From assembly GCF_000003815.2 (NCBI RefSeq), contig NC_049993.1, positions 11,597,703-11,661,702 on the forward strand: a DNA stretch of 64,000 nucleotides. The letters run 5' to 3'. Shown here piece after piece: positions 1-13,447 of this stretch. The notes under the pieces were generated by a model. That model saw only the letters and a list, made by a program, of their open reading frames with translations, had not been told where the DNA came from and did not search any database. The translations under genes and the position numbers were made by a program. The DNA is from Branchiostoma floridae (Eukaryota; Chordata; Leptocardii; Amphioxiformes; Branchiostomatidae). Numbering within the stretch: position 1 is the first letter of the stretch; the number at the start of each line of letters is the position of its first letter.

Positions 1-3000
1 ACTTTCTCCCCAATGTCAAAGACACATCAGAGACCACACAAAGAATCAAAGGGAATGTTGTCATGTATCAGGTATGCCAATTGCTGGAAAATGAGCATAA
101 TCACCAGCTTAGGTTTGGACCAAAATAACATCATGCACAACAACATTTCATAAACAGCTTCTGTAGAATCAGGATGATCGTTTCTCTCTCTTTCAGACTT
201 TGACAATCCTTTCACTAAGCTAATCCAAAAAGGACATTTATTAAGTTGCTGTGGTCACATGACAAATCACACACAATGCATTCCATGATGATCATCCCTT
301 AAACGGCCAACAGTTTGAAGAAAAGCAGCTTTCGAAGAAGCTTAGTTTGAACAAATACTTTTCACATAACTCTGATTAGGATATACATGTAACAACATTG
401 TCAAGTACTTTCAAGTTGTAGAAAATTTTTGTCATTAGCGTTACTGATGCCATTGAAGATATGTAACAGTATCGATAACTTTATCATCTTCTTGATAGAT
501 GCTTAAGATGTGCAAATAAGGAATTCCACATGGTTCTACTATTGCCTCGGCCAATTGTGTGGAAAGTAGCATTGAATTGAATATCCGTTAATCCCGGGTA
601 AGGGATGTAATGGACAAAACCTACAAATACACATAGTTGGAATTGTGGAGTTGGTGGGAATGTGTGTCATGTCCTGTGTGTACGTTAGATGTCAGGACAT
701 CGGAATGTCTCCCCTGTTGCTGTAACAGTGGCAGGAATCTGAGAGGTTATCAGGCTATAGGGATTTGGACATGTCGTGCTGTCATACCAACTAATGACTC
801 ATTCAAGTCTACATCTGCATTACACACTGTGTGAGCATGGAATTTTTATGTACTATTTGGGAAGTTTGCAAGAGAAATCTGCTGTGCTTATCATCAGTGA
901 TAAACCTTTTTTTTTTTTCAAAGTCTCTATGCAGTATGCAATTAATTTTCTAATCAGAGAGATGTTAATTCACTCAGTTAAAGGTTACCGAAGTGAGTCT
1001 ATTTGGGTATCTGCCACTAAACGCTTTTGGTAGGTCAATGACATATAGTAATTGGCACATTCCATTTCCATTTGAAATGTCTCTTTCATGTCTTTTAAGT
1101 CTTTCAAGTTTCAACAGTCTAAGTGCAACTTAAGGGAACGTATGACACTGACACTTCTAATAAATGTATGTTTCATAGGAGTTTCATTGTGTTGTGATTT
1201 TAAGGCATGCTTTGCTTGAAACAGCTATCAGATTGACTTCAATGAGATAATGTGATTATCATACTTTTTCGATGAAGTAATGAATCTACAAATGATTGAA
1301 GAAGGTGTATACAAAACCGATCCCAACATCGAAAGATCTAGTAATTAATTTCTAAGAGATTTCAAACAAAATGCCGGTTTGTCACCTCAGAAAATATGTA
1401 GATCACTGAGCACACAAACGATTAATCATCGTTATGTAATCAGCTGTTTTCTCCAACCCTCGAACAACATATCTTTTATCTTAGCTCTGTGAACTTTCTT
1501 TAAGATTGCCTCCACGATTCCTTTTAGTAAGCCCAATTCAGATATTATGCAATAATCATACTTCTCCGGTATATCTTATATTATACATGATGGGAAAGTT
1601 AAGTTGTTAGACGACCGACCGATCGCACATGCAAATTTTTTGTCTGGGACGAAAGACTAGAAAGGGGTATTTTCGAACGCTTCCCACGGACTACACTACT
1701 GTTTAGTAATGCCAGAACCGTCTTTGGACATCACGAATAAAACAAATGGCTACCAGATCGTTCAGTATTCAGACAAGACAGACATGGGTCTTTTAAACGT
1801 CATACATGCATGTTGTCTGCGGACTGAGACTGAATGACAAAGACATGGCTCCCAGTGCCTTCTTCTTCAACCAAGAAAAACCACGTCATCGCCAAAAATC
1901 CTGAGGCAATGAGTTCATATCATGAGCGTGGATCGATTTCTTATTTTGTTGACAGCCGATGACGTGAAAATGGTACCAACATGACACTGTTTTTGCTTCA
2001 AATTTGACCAAAAAGTACCTGAAAATCGGCCAGAATCATCTCCCTGTCCGCCGCCATTGTTGTTTATGATGCAAGTGATCATACCATAGACTATATGGGG
2101 AAAATAAATAAAATAAATAGCAGTGTTGGTAAATTAGTAAGTCCAAAAGAACAAGAAGATTCAATGAAATGAATCAAATACTTTTATAATGCTAGTTGAT
2201 ACTTATAATGAAAAAAAGAAGGGGGAAATATCAATATCAAAATAGTTAGAGAAAAAATATCACCCCTTTTCGGGGTGTTCCATCGAAGTTTGGCAACACG
2301 CATGTACAAAATACGTGTGAGATATACTGGTTTTACGACAACATATTTTACGACTGTCCCATGTTATCTACCTCGTTTTGCGGCTTGTATAGCGTCGTCT
2401 ATTTTTAGAAGGTACGCGATGACGTTATCTGTTGCTGTTCACCTGCGCCGTGGGCACGCTTGCTTATAGATGGAGCTTTTTTCTGGCCTAATGGTCATTT
2501 GATCGCTTTGAATGGCTTTATGATCCGCGCCCAAAAAGCTGTACGGATAAGACAAGAGGCGATATTACCGGGGCAACACTCTTTTGGCAGCACGACTGAA
2601 ATTTTGTACGGGAAGGCGGGAACGGGATACTTCTGAGACCGCCCCACGCGGACCGGGGTCTCGGCCAATCCGGCACCCGACAGCGGGACGTGCCCGGGTC
2701 TGCCCGCTCCATTTGAATACCATGGACGGAGGAGGCGACACGTATTTAAAGGGACACGCAGGTGACTTCAGGTGTCGACGTTCAGCTTGGCTACGGGAAG
2801 GTCGCGCTACCACCAAACGTCGCTTTCTTCGGGAAAGACTTTCGGGGCTGCCGGGAAAAGACTGGTGTCAGCTAGTCCCGACCACAGACGATATCCAGGC
2901 AGAGATAAGTGCGTTCTCTCTACTAGACATTTAAGGCTCTTAAGGTACACGCAAGACAGTCGTCCAGTGGTCAGAGAACAGTACCGTAGTTTCAATGTAG

Positions 3001-4154
3001 CGTACACTATAAGCTATTACAAGAAGAGCTGACCGGATTGACAAACACGATCAGAGGCAAGGCACAGACAGAACCCACTACTACGGATGTCAGAAAACGT
3101 CTGAGAGTTACAAGCACTGCGGGTGAAGATAGTTCAACATTGTCAACACCTTATCTACGTCAACTCTCTACTCAAAACTTAGTAGTGCCTGGGAATCGAA
3201 CTCATAACCTTCAGCAAAACATAAAACATCAGAAGAGTCCTTGAGCGACCGCAGAACAACGATTGTCAAATTATGGCGCCAACCGAGTACTAGAGTCATA
3301 GAACCTGTCTGATGACAAGTTGCGGTGACCCCTGTCAAGCACATTCAAGAACATCAATACGACTGTCGAGAGACGTCGTGCTGTATCTGTTTTACAAAAT
3401 ATTTCATTGAGCTGATCTTTTGAGTAGGATCGTAGCAGTGCGGGTACAAGGAAGGCAGCGGAGACGAAAGTTCAGGCAGTGCCCTGTGCGTGTATTGAGA
3501 GGTCGCGGAGTTACAGGTCAAGCTGGGGGCAATTATCTGTTGCATTGACTGTGTCCGCTCTCCCACTGCGAGACTCGGCGTACAGGTGGACGCCAGGCAT
3601 CGGCCTCACAAGTACAAAACCTGACGACAAAACCGCCGGCCAGTTTTCGTCAGGATCGAAATATTGTCGCGTTGTCAAGGAAACGAACTGTTATCGTATT
3701 TTGAGTCTCCGAACTGATAGGACAACGCGGTAAGAAGACTAGGAACTTTCACACCAAAGGTAAACAAGAGGTTATATTCATCCACGTTTTCACCGAGTGG
3801 AGAAGTCTAATATGAATGGAAGACGTCAATTGGCCAATAAGCCTGCACGTTGTTTGATGACGTAATGTTTTTATGGCATGACAAACATTTAAGAAGTAAC
3901 GTGCCGTAACAGACAAGACGAGACGCTCACAAATCGTCTTGTAGTAAAGCGTACTGTTTAGAAGGTGACGCGAGACAAAAAAGGAACGACTCGAGTGGAC
4001 TGCGTCCAATAGCGGAGAGGGGAAGTAGCGGAAGTCCACACGTGACTGTATTTTTGTGAGAAGCATTGTCACTCGGACGACAGGCAAGACGCCGGGTGTA
4101 GGAGAAAAGCGAGAGGACCCCGCCGGGAGAGGTACGGGGTCTCCTCGCCGGGGG
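1..4154. other. No gene recognised; upstream flank of the INK4 gene
   Basis: Only short open frames occur here and none matches a family I recognise. The stretch from about 2.5 to 4.15 kb is richer in G+C and CpG than the AT-rich DNA before it. It probably holds the INK4 promoter and 5' UTR. A CCAAT pentamer near 4011 and GGAAGT-type ETS cores near 4020-4040 sit just upstream of the coding start. No transcription start can be fixed from sequence alone. Confidence 0.5.
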
Positions 4155-7100
4155 ATGGCTCACAACGGGGCCGCCAGGGAAGACGGGACCAGCTTTCCTG
4201 AGGGAGCAGCCGGCGGCCAGGCAGCACAAGAACAGGCGGCCGGCTTCCACGCCATCAACGTGCACGACGGCAACGACCTGACAACGGCCGCGGCCAGAGG
4301 CGACCTGGAAGAGGTACGGCGACTCTTAGCAGCAGGAGTCGACGTCAACGCACGGAACCAGCACGGGATGACAGCGATACAGGTAGCTCTTAATTATTTT
4401 TCTTTCTTTTAATACTTTTTCTTCGCTCCTAAATGCTGAGGCTGGACGTATTGATTTGATGGTTACGTGAATTCTGTGTGATTTAGAGCAGACGCGTCCC
4501 GAGGACTTGGCAGGGGTTGGGACGCCATACAGAACGCGACGCGCGTGGCGGGCAGCAGGAATCATAACTCACCGCATTTGGTTTACACTTCAGCCCGCGT
4601 CAAACTAACGCTGCCCACACTAGACCAGGGGCCTGTCTGTTAAACAACACGTCCCACTAACGCCTGTTGTGTACCGCCGCGAAATATCACAGCGTAAATA
4701 TCCCTACTCCTCACTTCAAGTCCTTAAACAAGCCTCACTTCTACCAGTGGCACTGACTGACAAACATGCACGAGAACGATTACACGTAACATGGATCACC
4801 GAATGAATGATTGAAAGAGATAAAGGTATTATTATGCTAGGCAACGGTAACACGTTATTATATATACAGTTTTATTTCATTTATCACGAGCAAAATTATA
4901 ATTACGGTGATGTAAACAAATAAATTTCGAATAATTCTCTCACAGGACTCGGTCCGCTGCTCATTGCGATTTGAATGTTTCATGTCACTGGCAGAACGGT
5001 GCCTTACTGTTATTCTCATTCTTCAGCAGTCTTTCTGATGTCTTTTGACAGTCTGTTCATTCATTCATCACAACTGCTGTGTACGTACGCGGACTATTCA
5101 AGCTGAAATCACGAGTCAAACTCGCGCGCATACAAAATCTGACGACACAAAAAACTGTTACAACTGCATTATATTTGACAATTTGTATTCGGTTCGCTAC
5201 GGTCTATAAAGCCAACGTCTGTGAGGTGTTTTCGTCTGTTTTCAATCAATAATAGCGTTTCGCGGGTTGTTGCCTGAAAAACGTCGTCTGTTTTGACCAC
5301 AAAAATGGCGGCTCTGAGCTTGGACGGTGGTAATACTCGTCGCCTCTGCAGTCCCGAGTTCAAACCGTTCGTCCCGAGTTCGAACCACTTGTGATCCATT
5401 CTTTGTCCCAAAAGCCTTGAAGATCTGACTCTTTGAAATTAACACGACAGTCTCCTTAAACGCGTTTTGTTAGATAAAAACATTGATGTTGTCATGTAAG
5501 CAACCGGTGGATTTGTATTTGTGAACCGCATGTGTTTCCATTGAAACTACTGCACATGCGTCCGTACCTGTTGATTCAGGTGTGCTACTGCACTAAAGAA
5601 TCGGTATATCCGTCTGTGGTATTTGTAATCAAAAATTGGGAAGCGTTTTTGTGGATTGCTTGAGCGGTGGCTAGGCGAACACGCTGCCCTATTTTTCTGT
5701 AGAAACAATTTCGCCCAGTTGGCTCCCGCCCAGCGTCCCCTGTTGCTGGCAGGGCGCCAAGAAATGATTCAGCCCGATCGAACGATGCGACCGCGTCCCC
5801 TCAGAACCGCCATGGACGCACTGCAATGTAAATAACGCCTCACCGCCTATCTTTATATCCTATTGGTACATCCGTCTGTAATATCGACTTTTCTACCGTA
5901 TACAAAAACTAACGCTTTCTCTGTTAAGATCTATAGCACACACGTGACGCGCCCTCGTCGACAATTAAGGTTACGTCGGTTGTTAGAGAAGTGACCCCCG
6001 TTTATTTTCGCGGTTTGTGTTCGTTATTGTTATCCATGTAAACAAACCACACCGACACGTGATACGGCTGATTATTTTATCCATATCGGAGGTCGAATGC
6101 GGCAACTCTGGCGTACAAACGACTATACGTCATGTCAACAAATATGGATAAACATAAGTGAATGGTATTTGTATCGGTCAATGCTACAACTAGTCAGTGC
6201 TAAAACCAGATTTGATAAGAAAGAAATTTTAGAAACCGCCAAGTTTCATTCCTATTAAGCCAATACTTAATTCACTAGTGCTTTCAAGGTCATACTTGAA
6301 AGACGTGCCCTTCAATGATCAACTTTGCGCGGACAGCGTCGTTTTGTTTTTGTAGATTTGTCGTGACAAAACAGTGATACGATATTGACTATTGGCCGTC
6401 CCATACCAATAGGTCGTAAACAGTATGTAGTATTGCTGTGCACAGGATATGTACTTTTACGTTTTAAGCTTTGGCACTGGTTGCCGCGTTCCTTACCCAA
6501 GAGGAGGGTAGCTACTCTTGCCATTGTACTCGAACAAACGGCAAATACAACGCAGGGGACCACCAGCTCTGTCTGTAGTATTTACCGACTTAAACAACTG
6601 CTTAAAGACTGAATATCACCCTTTGTAATCATTAACGCGAATCTAGATGATTGACAGTTGAAAATGATGTGGTCTGACAACTGGTAGCCCGGCGTCAACA
6701 GGGTTCTGATCGCCGTGTGTTTGTTGTATCCCGTAAGCTTGCTTGAACGGGTTGTTATAATAATAGTTTATTGCAAATTCTTCCCCGAGGACTACTTGTA
6801 GCTAACATGAAAGGGGACAAACTTGTTGGGTTCAACTTCTTTTCCTGAGACAGTGGAAGACGAAGTGGAAACTTTTTCTATGATGTGTGGGTTCTAGATC
6901 TGTGATACAAATATTGGTGTACTAGCATAGTCGGGCACCACAGGGAACCCTACAAACACTTGAGTGACGTTGAAGTGCTCGACCTGTCGCCCAGACCATA
7001 TCGCTGTCGGTGTAACAGCTCCTCCAAAAGGCGCACAACATTTACTGAAGTCTGAACTCTGTTAGACCTACCTGCAACGGAATCCTACGTGACAGACTGC

Positions 7101-9082
7101 ATGAGCTCTTCGCTGGCAAACATATTCTCCCGAGTGTAAGGACTATTTTCTGGAGTTTGTAACTTTCGTTCAACACAAGTAAACTGCTTGCCTGGAATTT
7201 TATTTTTGTTAGGACTCTTGTCACATTTCATAAAATATATGTGTTTGTTCTTGTTTTACCTCAATGTACAGTCTTTCCTCTGTTGCAAATATTTTTTTTC
7301 TCAAAAAGAGTTTTCTAACAAATTCAAGTTGTTTTAAAAGACTTCAAAATAGTTTTAATCGGTTAATACAATACACAACGTAATTAAGCTCTTGGGAAAA
7401 TGTGCATATTCAGAGAATGGTAAAACCTTGTTAATTTCATGCCAGAATCAAACACCTGATATGATATACTATTAGTTGAAAGATAGGACCTTGGTGGGGG
7501 CAATTCCAATTAGATGATAACACTGTGACTACACACCTTACTGTACCCTGCCTCGAGGGAAAGCGTGATACGTTCAAGTCATTCAATTTGTACATGATAT
7601 ATGCCTCAATGATATATGCCCTGAAACACTATATGTAGATATAGATACAGACACACAGAACTGGCCTAAAAGTGTGAAGAAACAATCTCTCTTCAGAGAA
7701 GAAAGTACAATCAATAGTGCATACAATGTCTTACCAAGGAGTTCTTACTGGTGGATACTGAAATTAAATGGTGTTAAAGGGCGTCCAAAAAGTGGAAACA
7801 AAAGGAGGAATGAAACAGGAATTTTATCCAACTGTACAAGTAATCGGTCCATTTCATGTTTCTTTTTTTGTAGCACGCCTGAAATATTGTAAAACTTGAA
7901 ATTACAGGAGAAACATTTGACCATCCCCCCATAGTCTCATTCCTAGTAAACTACAAACTCACCGTTTTAAATATGCATATTTCGTTTTTTTTAAATACCA
8001 TATTTTCGCCAATCTGGGTTTTCACTTTTCTAGTTTGTATCAAACGTACATAACTATCGTTTAATAAGCTAAATCGTTAAATGTTTAATGTTCCCTGACT
8101 TTTGAAGAAAAAACACTGTCAAGGCCCGCATGTAATTTTTCTCTCACATCGTTAACGGCATGTTGGTGTGTGTACATGTATGTTAAGATTAGGAGCAAGT
8201 TGAGCAACACATACTCTCGTCCCCAGTATCTATCTGACCACTCCGAGTCCTCCCGACTTTCCCACAACCAAACCGGAAGTCGCGCCGACCCCGCCTTCCC
8301 CTCTCCTTCCGCGAAGCATGCCGGATGTTCCGTTCTGTTACAAACAGGTGTTCCGAGAAAAAAGGAGAGAAGAGAACAGTTTTCTTTTGTCAGGAATAGT
8401 TGTCGATTCGTTTATCCTACATTGCGTTCCTTTTCATAACAAGAAAGTCAGGAATACAATACACATTATTACAAAAACTATAACATACAGAATTTCCTAG
8501 TACTTGTAGTAGTAACGTTAGTAGTACAACTGTCATACTAAATTTAGTAATTGCCGTTCAAAACAGTAACTTTTGTCCACCATTTAGTACGTTAATAGGA
8601 AAGTATCTCCTGGACTGTTATGTACTGTTTTCCAATGTGTATTGTTTGGCCTTAAGTTGATAAGTTCGGTGTCCGATAAACTGACGATATTTAACAAACG
8701 AGTCCTTCAAAATGACACATAGAACAAATACAAAAGGCGTGTTTCATTTTTTACCGGCACTTATAGTATAGAAGTAATGCTAGTGCTGTTTTGGGTGACG
8801 CAAACGTACCCTTATTTTTATAACTAACTTAGTAAGGCTGTCGTTTGGTGCTTACTTGTAAATATCTATAATCAAAGTGATGATATACTCATGTTAGGTC
8901 CAACATTACTACATCTACATGTATGCTATAATTAGCTGGAATGGAATTACGGGTACATGTTTGGTCTCACAAAATGACTTTTGAAATACGGTTTCACAGG
9001 ACAGATACGAAGACGACATTCCCACGAAGTCGAAGCCCTACCCATCCAAATACAACTGGCATTGGGTAAAATGTTCTGAAAG

Positions 9083-9158
<76 letters not shown>

Positions 9159-12100
9159 TGATCTATCACTGTTTTGTTGTAAGACAAGAAAGGTATACTA
9201 GCCCGTGGTATCATTATGGCAGAATATAGCTTGGTTGTGGCATATACAGTGTACTTAACATTTACATGTGTACTATGTAGTACGTTTTCCTATAATACTC
9301 AATGCATCGACTGCTTGTAGTAAGGGATCGTAGGCAATAGACTGGAAAGTAAAGATGGGGCTAAACACATAATATGACATGACTCAACTGCTAACGGTTT
9401 CAAAGTCAACAGTTATTCACCTGCCTAGCGGAAAGGATAAAGACANNNNNNNNNNNNNNNNNNNNNNNNNNNNNNNNNNNNNNNNNNNNNNNNNNNNNNN
9501 NNNNNNNNNNNNNNNNNNNNNNNNNNNNNNNNNNNNNNNNNNNNNGCTTAACAAAAAAAAAACGGTTGTTGCTTTTGGCTTCAGTAGTAAATAAACTGTT
9601 AGGCAAATGTTCTGAAAGCTATAAATGCCCTATATCTTGTGTATACGTAACGAGCTTATAACCTAAGACTGTACTTGGACATTCACCGTTAACCCATGCG
9701 GTTGTTGCTTTTGGCTCACAGTAGTAAATAAACGGTTAACATGATTTCACAGCATGTATTCGTCGCTTGTTGCCAGATACTAGTGAGTGTTGTTCTTTTA
9801 TCCTTTCCGTTAGGCAGGAAATATAACTGTTGACTTTGAAACCGTTAGAAGTTGAGTCAAGTCATATTATGTGTTTAGCCCCATCTTTACTTTCCAGTCT
9901 ATTGCCTACGATCCCTTACTACAAGCAGTCGATGCATTGAGTATTATAGGAAAACGTACTACATAGTACACATGTAAATGTTAAGTACACTGTATATGCC
10001 ACAACCAAGCTATATTCTGCCATAATGATACCACGGGCTAGTATACCTTTCTTGTCTTACAACAAAACAGTGATAGATCAGTGCTTGATTCTAATCCGAT
10101 TTTGCACTCCCTCCCAAAGGACACAGCTAAACTGCTCTTTGAATTTGTTATCTCAAAAGCTAGGGATTTGTGGTTGACAACACAAATGTCAAACATTACA
10201 ATTCCACTATGGCTCCAAATCGGGTAGTAGTGACTTTGTATGTACACGATCATGAGGAGAGCCTATTATGATAATACATTGTACCCACACAAATATACAC
10301 ATTGCACCGTTGCATGTGGGGTGATTTTGTTTGGTTTGAGTTTGGGAAAACCACAGAAAATGCAGTGTTCGTTCTTCAATACAGATTGAATCTACACAAT
10401 GCAGTTTGTAGAAAATTTCGTTTGTCCATTCTGAGAAGATGTCAGCTCATTTCTGAAATGTTTTTACATCCAAACTTTGTTATATCTAAACTAACATGCT
10501 TCTAACAATCATCATTGAATTTACTTAATTTTGCATTCTTACTTGTTATTTTGCATCGTTACATACAGTACTACTTGACGTGTAATGAAATATGTTGACC
10601 CTAGAGTTAGCATGTCAAAATGGTAATCATACATGCTATTAACTTTTTGTTAAATAAATAGAACAAGATATAGGAAAAAAAATAAATACAATATATGCAT
10701 GCAGAGTTCCTATATTCCTATTCCAAAAAGATATCATATAAACAAAAAATGTTTTAGAGACAATCGTTCACAAAACGTTTTGTTAGCACTCCTGTTTTCA
10801 ATACTAGTGACAGTGAGCTCGAGGTTTGACTGGTGGATTTAATTAAGGTCGTGGTTGGACGTTATTGGTATCGGCACACAAATGTCTACTCACAGGCAAG
10901 TACTTTATTTGACAAAGTAGAATATAGAACCAAAACGTAACTAGATTAAAGGTCAAAATGTGGACATTGGCGAGTAGTCAAGTCGTCTTTTGAAAATGTC
11001 TCAGTTTTGTGGCCAGCTTACTCAATTATTTGCAGCAACTTTCGTTACATCCGTTACAAATCCGATATTTAATAAGAGCAGTTGTTCATGTTAGCCTTAG
11101 TCTAAGAGGCATTGTTTACATCACTATCATTGTCTGAGTGTGAAACGTTACAATATGCATGGATAACATGAGAACAGTTGATGAGCTATCAGTTATATGC
11201 CTGTACCGTATGTGCACAACTGCACAATACTGTATAGCAGGACGTCCAATGTTCGATAAAAGTTACAAGCAACCGACAGTAATATCATGTTATAACAAAG
11301 GTAGAGGTATACAGTTTTTATGTATTATCTATCGACATGAATGTACCATCGTCCAAAGTAAAGGAGAAAATAGGAAATATTTAGACATATTAACAAGTCA
11401 GAGCTGTTGGCTAGTTAAACTTAGCATGTCCACCTGCCAAAAGCTATGGTATCTATCAAAGTGCATAACTACGTTGGCAAATTGTATCTAAGAGCACTGA
11501 AAGTTAAACGTTTGAAAGGCTTCAAAATGCATTTATTTCTCTTGCAGTTAGACAGTAGATATTTTGACAATTTGACGTTTGATTTGTCATCTAATAAAAA
11601 CAGTTTTGTAAATGCCGCTGTGTTGTAGGAACAATCGAACGTGCATGGTGTAATACAACACTGTTACTGAAACATGTTTGAGTTAGATATCAAAATGAAC
11701 ACGACAATCAAACAGTTGATCTAGTTACTATAGAATACTTGGACAAGGTGATGTTTACACAATGCACTAACAAAGATACGGTGGCCAGTTTTGATAACAA
11801 TGTGTGGTGCTTCTATATGTGGTGTATACTTTGCTGTAGACTGTAAACTTTTGTTCTGCTGCATGATCGTTAAGGATTTCTTCTGTAGAGCAGAATCAAG
11901 CTGATTTTACAGGACTACGCATCCGTGTGTCTGGTCTCGTAAACGACCACAACCTAATGCTAACTCAAACAGGTGGTACAGGGCAACTACACTGCATCCG
12001 ACACATGTATAGATGCTATCTTCTTGTGCTTACCTTGGTGGCAATTTCTAGTTTCTTTTTCAAGTTTCAGATGGCACAAAAGTTTACATTTTTTTGACCG

Positions 12101-13447
12101 GAAGGTCTGGAAACGTTTGGGTCTTATAACGTTTTTCTGTAAATTTATTACCAATGTTTATACACCTGTAGTGTGTACAGTACTAGTAGCCATGATTGAG
12201 GTTAGAACTTAGACAGCGACTTGTTCCGATCCACACATTCACACCGATGTTCAGGATTAAGAATTATAACACCAGCGCGACGTTTCCTCGCGCGTCTAGA
12301 CAGAACCGTTAGATCTAACGGTGCATGTTAGAGACAGTTTGCATTCAAATCTTTCCCAAATCCTTATTCAGTTAGATCTACAGTGTGTTTATTCTTTCGA
12401 GTTTGACTGCCAAATAAACATTCGTCCTAGGCATTATGTTATAGATGTGTTGTTCCAGCTCTACCTATGTAGACAGATATCACAGGTCAAGCGAAACATC
12501 GGCAATCATACAAGATTCACGGGTAAAGAAAAACCATAACTACAGAGATGTTGACGACACTTTTACAGACGTTAAACGTAGGCTGTACACTACGTGACAC
12601 ATTGAAGAACAATGATGTATGTAACAAGGAAAAAAACGTGAAATATGGAAAAGCTTCGGAATTAGAAAAAAAGCTTGTGATCTGCAGGGAAGCAGTACGG
12701 GCGATCTTTGTCGCGTGCTCGTTCGGAACTCTCGAGTCTATCGTGCGTCTAGTTCAGGTTTCCGATTTCACTGATTTCGCTCCAACTTGCTAGTAAAACA
12801 GGGAAGTTGGAACTTTTACATGCTAAGTATATTTTTTCCACATGCGGTGTTTTCGTGTGTGAGGCATCCCCAATTTCAGCCACTTCCAAACTCAAGAATT
12901 TTCTGTTGATCATCCTACACCCGATAATCATATAATGTGTGTTTTTGGAGTGTGTGTGTGCCAGATACTTGTTTGTTGCCAATGCTTCTCGATGATTCCT
13001 TACTTGAGTGCTTACATTGTTCTTTATTTCCCTGGCTGTAATATTTTTATTTGTCATTTGCAGGTGATGGAGTTTGGGCATCACATAATCGCAAAGGAGC
13101 TTCTTGAGAACGGGGCAGACCCGAACGTTCGCGACGTAGAGACCGGTCTGTCACCTGTCCACGACGCCGCGCGCGACGGCTGGGAAGACACCTTGAAGCT
13201 CCTGTTCGAGTACCACGCGGACTTAGACGTCAAGGACCTGCAAGACATGACTCCGGCACACCTTGCTGCCGAGAAAGGTCACGTCAGAATCTTAGAATTC
13301 TTACGTGCCAAAAGTACGGACCTGTGGGCAAAAAACAGGCGAGGACAGACGCCGCGAGACCTCGCGAGAATCCACGGGAAGACGGACGTGACCGCCTGGT
13401 TCCGAGGCAGCTTTCCCGAGCAGCACGCCGAGCAACAAGGGCAATGA
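4155..13447 (+). CDS. CDKN2: INK4-family cyclin-dependent kinase inhibitor (CDKN2-like), two coding exons, 203 aa
   Basis: Coding exons are 4155-4382 and 13064-13447. Exon 1 ends in a full CAG codon before GTAGCT; exon 2 follows TTTGCAG. The junction reads AIQ|VMEFG, the same place and phase as the intron in vertebrate p15, p18 and p19. The protein has an Ala/Gly-rich N-terminus (about residues 1-37), then five ankyrin repeats (about 38-195). INK4 signatures visible are [34 protein letters not shown] and [16 protein letters not shown]. Five repeats match p18/p19 rather than the four of p15/p16. Family members bind CDK4/6 and block cyclin D-dependent phosphorylation of RB. An in-frame ATG at 4056 would add 33 residues; I chose 4155 because the extension has no family likeness. 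The neighbour is MTAP, convergent. I cannot assign orthology to one vertebrate paralogue; the gene is probably pro-orthologous to all. Confidence 0.93.
9084..9157. repeat. (TA)n microsatellite, about 37 units
   Basis: An uninterrupted TA dinucleotide run that ends exactly where the left arm of the adjacent inverted repeat starts. Confidence 0.97.
9157..10082. repeat. Inverted repeat (about 285-bp arms) enclosing an assembly gap
   Basis: The left arm (9157 to about 9441) begins ACTGATCTATCACTG. The right arm (about 9798-10082) is its near-exact reverse complement and ends CAGTGATAGATCAGT. Between the arms lie 100 N and about 250 bp containing a 39-bp direct repeat (9563-9601 and 9699-9737, core CGGTTGTTGCTTTTGGCT). 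The word AAATGTTCTGAAAGCTATA occurs both left of the TA run (9069-9087) and inside (9605-9623). This could be a foldback transposon or a mis-joined inverted segment around the gap. Confidence 0.85.
9446..9545. other. Assembly gap of 100 N
   Basis: A run of exactly 100 N, a conventional placeholder, so its true length is unknown. It interrupts the centre of an inverted repeat, a structure that commonly breaks assemblies. Confidence 0.99.

Larger units (their letters stand above)
4383..13063 (+). other. Large INK4 intron (8.7 kb), including repeats and an assembly gap
   Basis: It begins GTAGCT and ends with a pyrimidine-rich tract and CAG. No coding exon is recognised inside. It contains the (TA)n run, the inverted repeat with its gap at 9.1-10.1 kb, and an 18-bp perfect palindrome at 12305-12322 (ACCGTTAGATCTAACGGT). 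The rest is AT-rich unique-looking DNA. Confidence 0.7.

Noticed and set aside
27-215. 62-codon minus-strand frame at the left edge
   Set aside because: No recognisable domain or splice context; too little flank is available to judge.
2275-3733. Several overlapping open frames of 65-116 codons
   Set aside because: They overlap on both strands, resemble no family and lack paired splice signals; GC-rich DNA lowers stop frequency here.
4056-4154. N-terminal extension of INK4 from an earlier ATG
   Set aside because: It adds a basic Arg/Gly-rich segment absent from the family; the later ATG gives a more usual start, though transcripts would decide.
9379-9606. Open frames running through the N gap
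   Set aside because: They are open only because the gap cannot contain stop codons.
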